Positions 1 through 7,502 are shown, counted from the stretch's first letter. The stretch is DNA of 12,615 bases from Sphingomonadaceae bacterium (GCA_020446665.1 JAGREF010000092.1:1-12615); one strand, 5' to 3'. A program made the numbers and translations. The notes: generated by a model not told the origin, from the sequence alone.

Positions 1-138
1 AAGACCCGCAGCGGCAAGATCATGCGCCGTATCTTGCGCAAGATCGCAGAGAATGACTACGCTTCCCTCGGAGACACTTCCACACTCGCTGACCCGACTA
101 TCGTCGAAACACTCATCGAGGGCAGGAGAAACAGCTAG
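1..138 (+). CDS. acs: Acetyl-CoA synthetase, C-terminal end (partial)
   Basis: Only the last 45 codons are present; the gene enters from the left edge in frame 1 and stops at TAG (136-138). The fragment opens with [19 protein letters not shown], the A10 motif of AMP-forming acetyl-CoA synthetase. The enzyme converts acetate, ATP and CoA to acetyl-CoA in the cytoplasm. The lysine at fragment position 6 (SGK) corresponds to the catalytic lysine that is reversibly acetylated in Salmonella Acs. The tail ([18 protein letters not shown]) is also typical of Acs. The next gene begins 11 bp downstream with its Shine-Dalgarno overlapping this stop codon, so the two were probably co-transcribed. The identification is secure; everything upstream lies outside the window. 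Confidence 0.95.
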   Translation, partial: KTRSGKIMRRILRKIAENDYASLGDTSTLADPTIVETLIEGRRNS

Positions 139-149
139 GAGAACGCATC

Positions 150-383
150 ATGCGCATCGTGATTGCCGACGATCACCCGCTCTTGCGTGAGGCAATCCGG
201 GCGACCGTTGAGCATGTCTGGCCAGAACGGGACATCATCGAAGCCGGAAGCGCTGCTGCAGCCAGGGCGGAGGCAGAGGAACCGGGTGCGTCCGCATTGC
301 CCCCAATCTGGACGTTTGGTCGCTTCGCCCATGATCTGGTATGCGGGTATTGGTCCAAGGGTTTCGACCTTCGCAAGGTCTGA
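150..383 (+). pseudogene. Truncated response regulator (receiver domain N-terminus only)
   Basis: The ATG at 150 follows AGGAGA (137-142). The first residues, MRIVIADDHPLLREAI, are the classic start of a NarL/LuxR-type receiver domain, with the metal-binding acidic pair D7-D8. Helix 1 and strand 2 follow (VWPERDIIEAGSA). Homology fades after about residue 45 (near base 283). The remaining frame runs on to a TGA at 383 without the phospho-acceptor Asp, the conserved Thr and Lys, or the HTH output domain. A complete protein would be about 200 residues; this one could be 77. I therefore call it a gene fragment created by a rearrangement or insertion junction. Position next to acs suggests the intact gene once controlled, or was co-expressed with, acetate metabolism; that part is inference. 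Confidence 0.8.
366..380 (-). terminator. Possible weak terminator hairpin after the HAF-repeat gene
   Basis: GACCTT (366-371) and AAGGTC (375-380) form a perfect 6-bp stem with a 3-nt loop, 16 bases beyond the stop codon of the minus-strand HAF gene. No T-tract follows on either strand, so function as an intrinsic terminator is doubtful. Confidence 0.25.
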
Positions 384-395
384 TGTACGCGCGGC

Positions 396-2597
396 CTAGA
401 ATTCAACTCTCAAGCTTGTCTTGCCGCCCCAATCCTGCCGGGATCCATATTCAGGTGTCGCTGCATTGACGGAAAGGCTCAGGCTCGCTGGCCCTATCGG
501 CAAGACATATCCCAGTTCAACCCGACCGCGCGTCTCGTTTGGCTCAAGGGCGGAGGCTAGCGCGAATTCTTCTGCCCCGGGAATGGCGGATTGTCCTGCG
601 ATTACCGATCTGGCGCGATCGAAGATTTTTTCGCCCGCAAGCGATGCCCGGACCCAACCGGGTCCCGCCTTGCCGGACAGATCAAGCCCCATCCCGGCTC
701 GCTTCATTTCAATACCAGAGCTGGCATAATCTGCTGGAAAATCCACTGCAGTCTCCAGAAAAGAGGTTCGGCGAACTTTAGATTGTGCGAGCCCTGCCGA
801 AGGTTCGATGGACCAGCTCTGGCTGAGCGGCAGACGGTAGCTAAGGCGTATGCCGAAGTTCCGGCCATGCAGACTTGCCCGGCCGGAGGCTGATTCCACA
901 TCGGCGAGGCCAGCAGTGCGATCAATCGCCAGCCTGTCGCGGCTTTCGCCATACCACGCCTCCAGCGATGGCCCGGCTGTGCTCTCTTCCTTGCCGATCC
1001 GGCCCCAGGCCGACCAGGCACGGCTGCCGTGCATGTCGATGCGATTGCTGCCGGAGTTGCTGTCGCTCCATGCATGGGTGAGACCGAGGGTTATCAGCCG
1101 ATGAGGCCGTACCGCGCCGGACAGGGAAAGGGAAAATTCGTCGGGTCTGGCAGATAGAGACGACGGTCCTGCCTGCCATGCAGACGCAGCGATGCCGATG
1201 CAGAATTTGCGTTTTGCTACGGTGCAGCCGGGCCGTTCGATCCTGCGCAGCCGCTCACTGGATAGGCCGATCGCCAGTTCGGCTTCTTCGGCCAGCCCGG
1301 CAAAGGAACCCAGGATATTGGTGAAATCCTGCATGACCGTGCGCCAGATGAAAGCACGCGAATACCCGCTGGCGTTGGTTGAAACGCCCACCACGGTCGA
1401 CCCGTCATCGCTGACGTCGGTGGCATAGCTTTGCGTTCCGCCCAGCGTGCCCAGCATGGTGATTTCGCCATCGCGCCAGATGAAGGCTTCCATCGCATAA
1501 TCCATGCTGCGCGCCTGCCCGGCAATGGCGTGCCCGTCGAAACTGACAGCGGAGGTGGTTGCGAAGGAACCGCCCTGGAAAGTCGTGGGGATCTCGCCGA
1601 TATTCTGCATCACTCCGTCGCGCCAGACGAAGCCTTGCGACAAGGTGACACCATCCGAATTGCGCCAGCGTGAGGCCCCGATCACAGTGGAACCGTCCCC
1701 GCTCACCGCATTAGCGACAGACTGGTTGTTGCCCGGTTCATCGGTGTTGTTGAGGAAGCCGAGACCGGTCATGGTGCCGTCCCGCCAGATGAAGGCTTCC
1801 GGCAGGATGAACTGCGTCGAATATTCGACGTTGGAATAGCCCACCACCACCGTTCCGTCTGCGCTGACATCGTTGGCACGCGAAGTCACCCCGTTCGGCA
1901 GCACACCAAGGTCCTGGATGATGCCGTTTTCCCAGCGCACAGCGCGCTCTGGTCCGTTTACGTCACTGCCAACGATGACCGAACCATCGGCATTGATGGC
2001 ATTTGCCAGAGCACTATTGGAGACAAACCCCGCAGGGGGACGATCAAGTTGCAGCAGCCAGTGCAGGCCGCCCGCATCATAGTAGAAAGCGCGCTGACCT
2101 TCGCCGAAGGTCCCGCCGTTGCCGGCGATCACCAGGCCATCATGGCTGATCGCTCGCGGAAAGAGGAAATCCGCGCCCGTCAGCCGGGTGACCGTGCCAT
2201 CTCGGATTACGACTGCGACGTTGGCATTGTCGTAGAAATACCCCGTAACCGTAGTGCCATCGCGGCTCATCAGGAAATTGCGTGTGCCGTTGCGGTCTAG
2301 CGCGTTCAGCGCCAGGCGTGCGCCTTCGGGCGTGATGTCGGTGATCGCGCCGTTGCGCCAGATCACCAGCCGGACAGTATTGTCTTCCGTCTGCGCATAG
2401 CCCAGCACTGTGCTGCCATCGGCATCGGTCTGGAATGCCCCTGACAGCTGACCGCCAAGCGTGCCGAGGTCGAACAACTCTTCTTCGGGAATTTCCTGCG
2501 CATGAAGCTGCGCAGAAAGCCCCGCGCTCGACAAAACCAGCGCGGCTGCTCCTGCACGAAGCGCCGCCCTGGACTGATGCCGATTGCCATTTGCCAT
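396..2597 (-). CDS. HAF-repeat autotransporter-like outer-membrane/surface protein
   Basis: Predicted 733 aa. I start at the ATG at 2597 rather than the longer frame at 2735 because this start gives a clean Sec signal peptide: basic N-terminus, hydrophobic core, cleavage after L-H-A at residue 33. Residues about 40-440 hold roughly eight HAF-type repeats, each pairing a DGS-VIVG core with an AF-IWRDG segment and often LGTLGG. This is the extracellular repeat family TIGR02913. From about residue 440 the repeats stop. The last 290 residues alternate hydrophobic and polar strands and end in LRVEF, an aromatic terminus typical of outer-membrane beta-barrels and autotransporter translocators. The passenger is therefore probably surface-exposed; its ligand is unknown. 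The gene diverges from an ECF sigma factor across a 159-bp gap, suggesting it is a target of that regulator (inference). Confidence 0.8.
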   Translation of the reverse strand: MANGNRHQSRAALRAGAAALVLSSAGLSAQLHAQEIPEEELFDLGTLGGQLSGAFQTDADGSTVLGYAQTEDNTVRLVIWRNGAITDITPEGARLALNALDRNGTRNFLMSRDGTTVTGYFYDNANVAVVIRDGTVTRLTGADFLFPRAISHDGLVIAGNGGTFGEGQRAFYYDAGGLHWLLQLDRPPAGFVSNSALANAINADGSVIVGSDVNGPERAVRWENGIIQDLGVLPNGVTSRANDVSADGTVVVGYSNVEYSTQFILPEAFIWRDGTMTGLGFLNNTDEPGNNQSVANAVSGDGSTVIGASRWRNSDGVTLSQGFVWRDGVMQNIGEIPTTFQGGSFATTSAVSFDGHAIAGQARSMDYAMEAFIWRDGEITMLGTLGGTQSYATDVSDDGSTVVGVSTNASGYSRAFIWRTVMQDFTNILGSFAGLAEEAELAIGLSSERLRRIERPGCTVAKRKFCIGIAASAWQAGPSSLSARPDEFSLSLSGAVRPHRLITLGLTHAWSDSNSGSNRIDMHGSRAWSAWGRIGKEESTAGPSLEAWYGESRDRLAIDRTAGLADVESASGRASLHGRNFGIRLSYRLPLSQSWSIEPSAGLAQSKVRRTSFLETAVDFPADYASSGIEMKRAGMGLDLSGKAGPGWVRASLAGEKIFDRARSVIAGQSAIPGAEEFALASALEPNETRGRVELGYVLPIGPASLSLSVNAATPEYGSRQDWGGKTSLRVEF

Positions 2598-2635
2598 TGT
2601 GCCTGTTTCCCATTCGCTGTTCCGGACAGGAAGAG

Positions 2636-2720
2636 AAACGTGAAGAGGGCCCGCAATCCGCCACCTACCGAATTTTCTGCCATACGGGCGGCCCCTCGAC
2701 TGCTTGCGCACGGCAAGGAA
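2636..2720. promoter_or_regulatory. Divergent intergenic control region, HAF gene / ECF sigma gene
   Basis: The 159-bp gap (2598-2756) must carry both divergent promoters. It contains AAACGTGAA (2636-2644) and CGGCAAGGAA (2711-2720). Both words recur in the same order in the other divergent gap (7401-7409 and 7412-7421). TAAGGGGG (2741-2748) is the ribosome binding site of the sigma factor. I could not place a convincing sigma-70 -35/-10 pair. GGAA inside the second word resembles an ECF -35 core, but no matching -10 leaves room for a leader, so the promoter remains unassigned. Confidence 0.35.
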
Positions 2721-2756
2721 TTGGATAGAGTTCAATGTCCTAAGGGGGCTGCATGC

Positions 2757-3305
2757 ATGGATTCGAGCGCTTTGCCCGTCGTGGAGAATGGTTCAGGGCT
2801 GGATTTCGATGGCGAGTTGTTCGCGGAAACATATGACACGCTGCGCCGTATCGCATCGCGCCAGCTCAGCCGACAGGCTGGCACACCGTCGCTGAATACC
2901 ACGCTTGTAGTCCATGAGGCATGGCTGAAACTGTCTCAGTCCGACAATGCGCGCTATGCAGATCACGACCATTATCTCGCCACCGCAGCGCGCGCGATGC
3001 GGCAAATCCTGATCGATCATGCGCGGCGCAAGCTGGCGGCCAAGCGTGGCGCCGGCGCGGTCCATTTCGAGCTGGAGGAACAGCGCGAAGCCTCACCGGA
3101 CATAGATCATCGCTTCCTCGCGCTGGATGATGCGCTCAAGGCGCTTGGCGAGCGTGCGCCAGAGCTGGAAAGCATCGTGGAATGCCGGTTTTTTGCGGGT
3201 TTGACAGTGGATCAAACTGCCAGCGCGCTGGGTCGTTCGGTCCGCACGGTGGAACGGCAATGGGCGCGCGCACGGGCCTATCTCGCAGATCAGCTTGAGC
3301 CTTGA
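2757..3305 (+). CDS. ECF-family RNA polymerase sigma factor (Sigma70_ECF / Sig-70_X6 type)
   Basis: 182 aa, starting at the ATG at 2757 with TAAGGGGG 8 bases upstream; the open frame extends further back but without family similarity. Region 2 spans about residues 18-95 and includes V-H-E-A-W-L-K-L (52-59) and MRQILIDHARRKLAAKRG (81-98), hallmarks of the PF07638/TIGR02999 branch. Region 4 (about 121-180) carries the helix-turn-helix LTVDQTASALGRSVRTVERQ (149-168). No anti-sigma factor gene is adjacent; instead a membrane Ser/Thr kinase begins 109 bp downstream. The residues just before VHEAWLKL are S-L-N-T-T-L (45-50), with no acidic pair where classical ECF factors have one. This fits sigma factors activated by kinase phosphorylation, as known for EcfP/PknT. 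Family assignment is firm; the activation mode is inferred. Confidence 0.9.
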   Translation: MDSSALPVVENGSGLDFDGELFAETYDTLRRIASRQLSRQAGTPSLNTTLVVHEAWLKLSQSDNARYADHDHYLATAARAMRQILIDHARRKLAAKRGAGAVHFELEEQREASPDIDHRFLALDDALKALGERAPELESIVECRFFAGLTVDQTASALGRSVRTVERQWARARAYLADQLEP

Positions 3306-3414
3306 CCCAGGTGTGGCGGAGAGTGGGGACGCTCTGCGTTATGCTGCTTGACATATTAACGTCGATGGTCCGGCCAGCCCGGGCCTGCGCCTGCAACCCC
3401 CGCCAAGGTCGATC

Positions 3415-5883
3415 GTGACAATGCCAGACTTGCCGACCGAACAGGAAGAAATCGACGCCGCTTTCGAGGCCGCCTTCGACCTGTCCGAAGAAGAACGGCC
3501 GACCTGGCTGGCGCAGCAATTCGGCAACCGGCCCGTGTTGCTTGGTAAGATCACCCATTTGCTGGAACAGGAGCGCTATAGCCGCGCGCTGTTCGACCAA
3601 CTGGCCGGACAGCGCGCGGCAACGCTTGAATCCTTGCTGGGAGGTGATGACCTGCCAGCAAGCGCCGATCCGCGTATCGGCAAATCCTATGGCCCGTGGC
3701 GCGTCACCGCGCATCTTGGCAGTGGCGGCCTTGCGGAAGTCTATGAAGTCTGCCGGGCGGATGGCCGCTATGAGCAACGCGCGGCGCTGAAGATCCTGCG
3801 CAAGGGGATCCTCGGCCCGGTCGCGCGAGAATTGTTTCTGCGTGAGCGGCGCTTGCTCGCCAATCTTGAACAGCCGGGTATCGTGCGGATCATCGACGGG
3901 GGCGAGACGCCGACCGGCTCCCCCTGGCTGGTGATGGAACTGGTCGAAGGTGAGCCGATCGATGTCTATTGCGACCTGCACGAATTGTCGCACAGGGAAC
4001 GGCTCGCCCTGCTGGCCGACGCTGCTGACATCCTGAGTGCTGCCCATGGCAGACTGGTAATGCATGGCGACCTGAAGGTTGAACATTTGCTGGTCACTCC
4101 CTCTGGTCAATTGCGTTTGCTCGACTTCGGGATCGCACAGGCACTCGATGAATTTGGGGTAGGTGGGCGGGCAGACGGCTTCTCGCCCGGCTATGCCAGC
4201 CCTGAGCAGTCCGAAGGGAAAACTCTTTCGGCTGCGAGCGATATCTACCAGCTGGGTCAGATCATTGCGCGCGTAACAAGCGATACCGCGGGGCAGATCG
4301 CACTTCAGGCCGTAATCGCCCACGCAACGCAGCCCGCGCCGTCGGACCGTTATGCCTCCATGGCGGAACTGGCTGCAGACCTGCGTGCATTGATCGCTGA
4401 CAGGCCGATTATCGCATCGCCCGATAGCAGCATGCAGGCATTGCTGCGTGTGGTCCGGCACAACCGGCTGGCAACCGCGCTGGCGGCGCTGGCGATCGTC
4501 GGATCGGTCGGCTGGGGCGTGACTGCGACCCTCTCTTCAGCGGCGATCAAACGCGAGCGGAATGCGGCACTGGCCGCGGCCGACCGCGAGGAGCGGGGCA
4601 AGGATGTGCTGCTGGAATTGTTCCGCCGCGCTGACATGCTGGAAGCAGACAGCCTCGGTCTGGAACCCGCAGAAGCAGCCGCCATGCTGGAGGAAACACT
4701 TGCTGCCGCGCGGAAATCGCTCGCAGATGATCCGGCAATGCTGGCCGATCTTATGGACTGGACAGCGCGGGCCCAGCTGCGCGCTGGTGACGAGGCACGT
4801 GCGCGCAGTCTGGCAGAGGAAGGGCTGACAAAAGTCCGGCAGGCAAAGCTTGACGGATCACCGCACGAAGCGGCCGCCATGGGGTTTCTAGCTTATGTCC
4901 TAGCAAGAAACGGCGAAACGGAGCGGGCCGAAACGCTGTCGTCTCAGGCCCTAGCGCTGTTGGATAACAGCGACCCTGCCGAGCCGCGGGCAGCCGATGC
5001 CTTGCTGTCACTCGCCTGGGCTGCGGAAGGGGACTGGCCAAAGCAGCAGGGCCTGTTCGAACGCGCGCTGGTCGTGACCGGCAAGCTGGGCCGCGAAAAG
5101 CAGGAGATTGAAATCCGCTCGGGCCTGTCCCGCGCATTGGCAGGACAGGGGGACCTTGTCGGCGCGAGAAAACAAGTGGAAGAAGCCCTGCGACTGGCGC
5201 GCCGCTATTTCGGGGAACGTCATCCCCGGCTGGCGCTGGTCCTGTCCGACTATGGCCGCCTGGAAGAGAAGGCAGGCAATGCCGATGCCGCGATTGCCCG
5301 GCACCGCGAAGCCCTGACTATCAGCGAAGCCGCCTTCGGCCCCTCGCATTCATCAACGCTCGCCCATCGCAACAATCTCGCGCTGGCACTGTTGGCGGCG
5401 GGACAGTCCACAGCGGCGATCAGCGAATATCAGCGATTGCTGGCGCTCCAGCCGGAGGGTTTGCCGCGTGGTGAGGTGGCGCAGAATCTCGGCGCAACAC
5501 TGGTTCAGTCTGGATCGTTCGATCGGGCCGAGCAGCCACTAGCCATCGCCGAGCAATCATTTGCCCGCCACCTGCCCGCTGACCATCCGCGACGCGCCTT
5601 TCCCGCCCTGACACGATCCGAGTTACGGCTTGGCCAAGGGCGTTTCGTGGAGGCAGAGAAGGATGCCCGCGCCGCTCTGCTGCATCTCGCAAAGGTCATG
5701 CCGCCGGGGCATTTCGCGACCGAGACCGCACGCTGCCGGGTCGGCATTGCGTTGATCGGGCAAGGGCGCCGAGGCGAAGCCGCAGCTTTTGTGCGGCCGG
5801 CGCTAAAGGCTCTGGAGGCTGCAGCGGGCAGCGTCCCGGCACGCTATGTGGAGCCATGCCGAAACGCTGCAAAAGCGCTATGA
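3415..5883 (+). CDS. Transmembrane Ser/Thr protein kinase with TPR sensor half
   Basis: 822 aa. The GTG at 3415 is chosen because AAGG (3405-3408) lies 6 bases upstream; an ATG two codons later is the alternative. An N-terminal acidic helical segment (1-90) precedes the kinase domain (about 92-340). Visible motifs are the glycine loop GSGGLAEVY (102-110), the ATP-anchoring lysine in ALKIL (K126), catalytic loop HGDLKVEHLL (D219, K221), DFG (237-239) and ASPE (261-264). The catalytic-loop Asn of H-R-D-L-K-x-x-N is His224 here, which is unusual. One membrane segment lies at about 352-374. The C-terminal region, from about 440, is built of alpha-helical TPR-like repeats (for example AGNADAAIARHREALTI). 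By this topology it is periplasmic, where it could sense proteins or peptides. The sigma factor upstream is the obvious substrate candidate. Confidence 0.9.
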   Translation: MTMPDLPTEQEEIDAAFEAAFDLSEEERPTWLAQQFGNRPVLLGKITHLLEQERYSRALFDQLAGQRAATLESLLGGDDLPASADPRIGKSYGPWRVTAHLGSGGLAEVYEVCRADGRYEQRAALKILRKGILGPVARELFLRERRLLANLEQPGIVRIIDGGETPTGSPWLVMELVEGEPIDVYCDLHELSHRERLALLADAADILSAAHGRLVMHGDLKVEHLLVTPSGQLRLLDFGIAQALDEFGVGGRADGFSPGYASPEQSEGKTLSAASDIYQLGQIIARVTSDTAGQIALQAVIAHATQPAPSDRYASMAELAADLRALIADRPIIASPDSSMQALLRVVRHNRLATALAALAIVGSVGWGVTATLSSAAIKRERNAALAAADREERGKDVLLELFRRADMLEADSLGLEPAEAAAMLEETLAAARKSLADDPAMLADLMDWTARAQLRAGDEARARSLAEEGLTKVRQAKLDGSPHEAAAMGFLAYVLARNGETERAETLSSQALALLDNSDPAEPRAADALLSLAWAAEGDWPKQQGLFERALVVTGKLGREKQEIEIRSGLSRALAGQGDLVGARKQVEEALRLARRYFGERHPRLALVLSDYGRLEEKAGNADAAIARHREALTISEAAFGPSHSSTLAHRNNLALALLAAGQSTAAISEYQRLLALQPEGLPRGEVAQNLGATLVQSGSFDRAEQPLAIAEQSFARHLPADHPRRAFPALTRSELRLGQGRFVEAEKDARAALLHLAKVMPPGHFATETARCRVGIALIGQGRRGEAAAFVRPALKALEAAAGSVPARYVEPCRNAAKAL

Positions 5884-5890
5884 AAGGCAG

Positions 5891-6403
5891 CTATTGCAAG
5901 AGATCGCCGCTCACAGCGAATACGATCTGACGCACGCCATCTTCCTTGTCGTGTACCTGCAAATTGGCATTGTCCAAGCCATTGCCCTTTTCGAGGCTTG
6001 CCAGGTGAATGTTGTTGGCACCCGCTTCCAGTCGCTCTGCCGTTAAGCCGCGAGCCTTCCCCCAGGCGACGACACGGTCCGCGATTTGCTCGCCATCCTG
6101 ACGCGAATAGGCCTGCAACATGTAGATTTTTGGGGTCTGCTCCTGCTTGGCAACGGTGATGAATATCCGAGCGTCGTTCGGCAAAGGGAAATCTGCAGGC
6201 AACCAGTTCGGTCGCGGCATGTTTATCGAGCCAAGCGCGTCATCATCGGAGATAGCAATGGAGACGCTGTCTCCGCCTGCCTCGGAGGTGATCACCTCGC
6301 CATCATCATCGATCGGGCCGCCCCCACAAGATGCGAGCAGGAGGCCTGTTGCGGCGGCCGCAATGAGATTGCGATTTCGGCAGATCCACATCTTCCGGCT
6401 CAT
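5891..6403 (-). CDS. Putative outer-membrane lipoprotein, unknown function
   Basis: 170 aa. The N-terminus has basic residues, a hydrophobic core and lipobox L-A-S-C, with the lipidated cysteine at residue 26 followed by GGG. There is no Asp at +2, so sorting to the outer membrane is expected. The mature part starts with an acidic linker (DDDGE), then a compact domain with RPNWLPADFPLPNDARIF and an alternating alpha/beta pattern (QAYSRQDGEQIADRVVAW). I do not recognise the fold. Its ATG overlaps the stop of the upstream LCCL gene by 4 bp (ATGA), indicating translational coupling and a shared role at the envelope. Its 3' end faces the kinase gene with only 7 bases between the stop codons, so the two transcripts converge with no obvious terminator hairpin. 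Confidence 0.8.
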   Translation of the reverse strand: MSRKMWICRNRNLIAAAATGLLLASCGGGPIDDDGEVITSEAGGDSVSIAISDDDALGSINMPRPNWLPADFPLPNDARIFITVAKQEQTPKIYMLQAYSRQDGEQIADRVVAWGKARGLTAERLEAGANNIHLASLEKGNGLDNANLQVHDKEDGVRQIVFAVSGDLLQ

Positions 6404-7353
6404 TTCACGAACCTGTAGGCACCCAGCCGGCGCGTCGACCCGTAATCGAGGGTTGTGACCCCGTTATGCGTGCTGCCCGAGTAGCGCGACTGATCGGCCA
6501 GCGTCTGGATCGCGACCCGGCCGCCTGAGCGGGTAATCGCCCCTGCGTGAAGCGCTGACTTGCAGATATAACTGTCGCCCGTATAGGTTCCTGTTCCCCA
6601 GACAGGCGATTTTTCACTGAAACCTGCAGGGCAGGTGCAGCTGAGCAAAGTGCCCGGTTTGTCCCAATATTTTCCCGGCATGCCGGTGCATTCGCCAATA
6701 TCTTCAGCACCCTGCCCGCCGGCCGGGGCGGCATTGGCCAGTTCTGCCCCGACATTGGCGACATCCCTGACGGTGCGGTCCCCGCTCGCCCGGCCCACGG
6801 CGCCCAGCAGGTTGCCCAGGCCTCCTGACTTCTTCTTTTTCGAATAGATCATCGACATGTCGAAATCGGGCAGGTCAACCACGGCGTTAAAGGCCCCACC
6901 CGGAGCGGTGGCCATGCCGCCTGCCGCTGTCGCAGTTGTGACATAGCGATAACTTGCACGATAGCGGCCATAATTCCGGGTCGTTTCCCCGTTCCGCTTG
7001 CTGCCCGCATAGCTGGATTGGCCCGGCAGCATTTGCAGAGTGACTTGCCCTCCGGCGCTGCCGATCACCCCTGCATGGCGCGCGGTGAGGCAGATATAGG
7101 AATCCGCCGTGTAAATATCCGTCCCCCAGGCAGAGCCCGACCGGCTCGAGTCACTCGCAGCCGCCGGACAGCTGCAAGTGAGCACTCGAGACGTTCCTGC
7201 ATGGCTTGTCGGTGCCCGGCATTGGCCGATATCCATTGGCTCGGCGTCAACGAAAGGGAGCGTTGCCTGGCTCTGCGCCACGGCGGCCCCGGCGCCCAGA
7301 ATGATCATCAATCCTGCGGCCATCGCCGCAGTATTCTTGTCTGAAACGCGCAT
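6400..7353 (-). CDS. Secreted protein with two tandem LCCL domains
   Basis: 317 aa, starting at the ATG at 7353 with a near-perfect Shine-Dalgarno AAGGAGGTG (7361-7369) 7 bases upstream, which predicts strong translation. A Sec signal peptide covers residues 1-26 (cleavage after A-V-A). Two LCCL-like domains follow. The first (about 45-138) has C45, C60, C62 and C88 and the core WGTDIYTADSYICLTARHAG. The second (about 222-316) has C222, C239, C241 and C264 and the core WGTGTYTGDSYICKSALHAG. Four cysteines per domain fit two disulfides each in the periplasm or outside the cell. The linker (139-221) carries a KKKK run (172-175). LCCL domains were named from Limulus factor C and cochlin and are thought to bind ligands such as polysaccharide or lipid; the ligand here is unknown. 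It is first gene of an operon with the lipoprotein. Confidence 0.85.
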   Translation of the reverse strand: MRVSDKNTAAMAAGLMIILGAGAAVAQSQATLPFVDAEPMDIGQCRAPTSHAGTSRVLTCSCPAAASDSSRSGSAWGTDIYTADSYICLTARHAGVIGSAGGQVTLQMLPGQSSYAGSKRNGETTRNYGRYRASYRYVTTATAAGGMATAPGGAFNAVVDLPDFDMSMIYSKKKKSGGLGNLLGAVGRASGDRTVRDVANVGAELANAAPAGGQGAEDIGECTGMPGKYWDKPGTLLSCTCPAGFSEKSPVWGTGTYTGDSYICKSALHAGAITRSGGRVAIQTLADQSRYSGSTHNGVTTLDYGSTRRLGAYRFVK

Positions 7354-7400
7354 GATTTTTCACCTCCTTGCAAAGCCGCACATGCGGATGTCGCAGGATA

Positions 7401-7456
7401 AAACGTGAATTCGGCAAGGAACCCGCCAGAAAAATTGCAGGGGCTGGCGGGTTTCC
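7401..7456. promoter_or_regulatory. Divergent control region with shared words and a strong hairpin
   Basis: AAACGTGAA (7401-7409) and CGGCAAGGAA (7412-7421) repeat the words of the 2598-2756 gap. They run into an inverted repeat: AACCCGCCAG (7420-7429) pairs perfectly with CTGGCGGGTT (7444-7453), and GG/CC extends the stem with one bulged base (7418-7455). The loop is 14 nt. It lies between two divergent genes, 65 bp above the LCCL start and about 47 bp above the secreted-protein start. It is better read as an operator or 5'-leader structure than an end-of-gene terminator, although GTTTCCGTTT follows it on the plus strand. Confidence 0.45.
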
Positions 7457-7502
7457 GTTTCCGGATACGTTCTGCCTGGTGAAGTGGTGAAGGAGATCTC
7501 TC

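Noticed and set aside
2598..2735. N-terminal extension of the HAF-repeat protein to the ATG at 2735
   Set aside because: It would bury the signal peptide behind 46 basic residues and consume the divergent promoter region.
2502..2756. N-terminal extension of the sigma factor frame
   Set aside because: The in-frame extension lies antisense to the start of the HAF gene, has no sigma similarity, and the ATG at 2757 has a good ribosome binding site.
3348..3353. TTGACA, a perfect sigma-70 -35 hexamer between the sigma factor and the kinase
   Set aside because: No acceptable -10 box lies 16-18 bases downstream (CGGCCA there), so a separate kinase promoter is not supported by sequence alone.
3136..4461. 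441-codon open frame on the minus strand
   Set aside because: It lies antisense to the sigma factor end and the kinase domain, whose motifs are unmistakable on the plus strand. The antisense product is rich in Arg, Gln and Cys with no domain, as expected for a GC-rich shadow frame.
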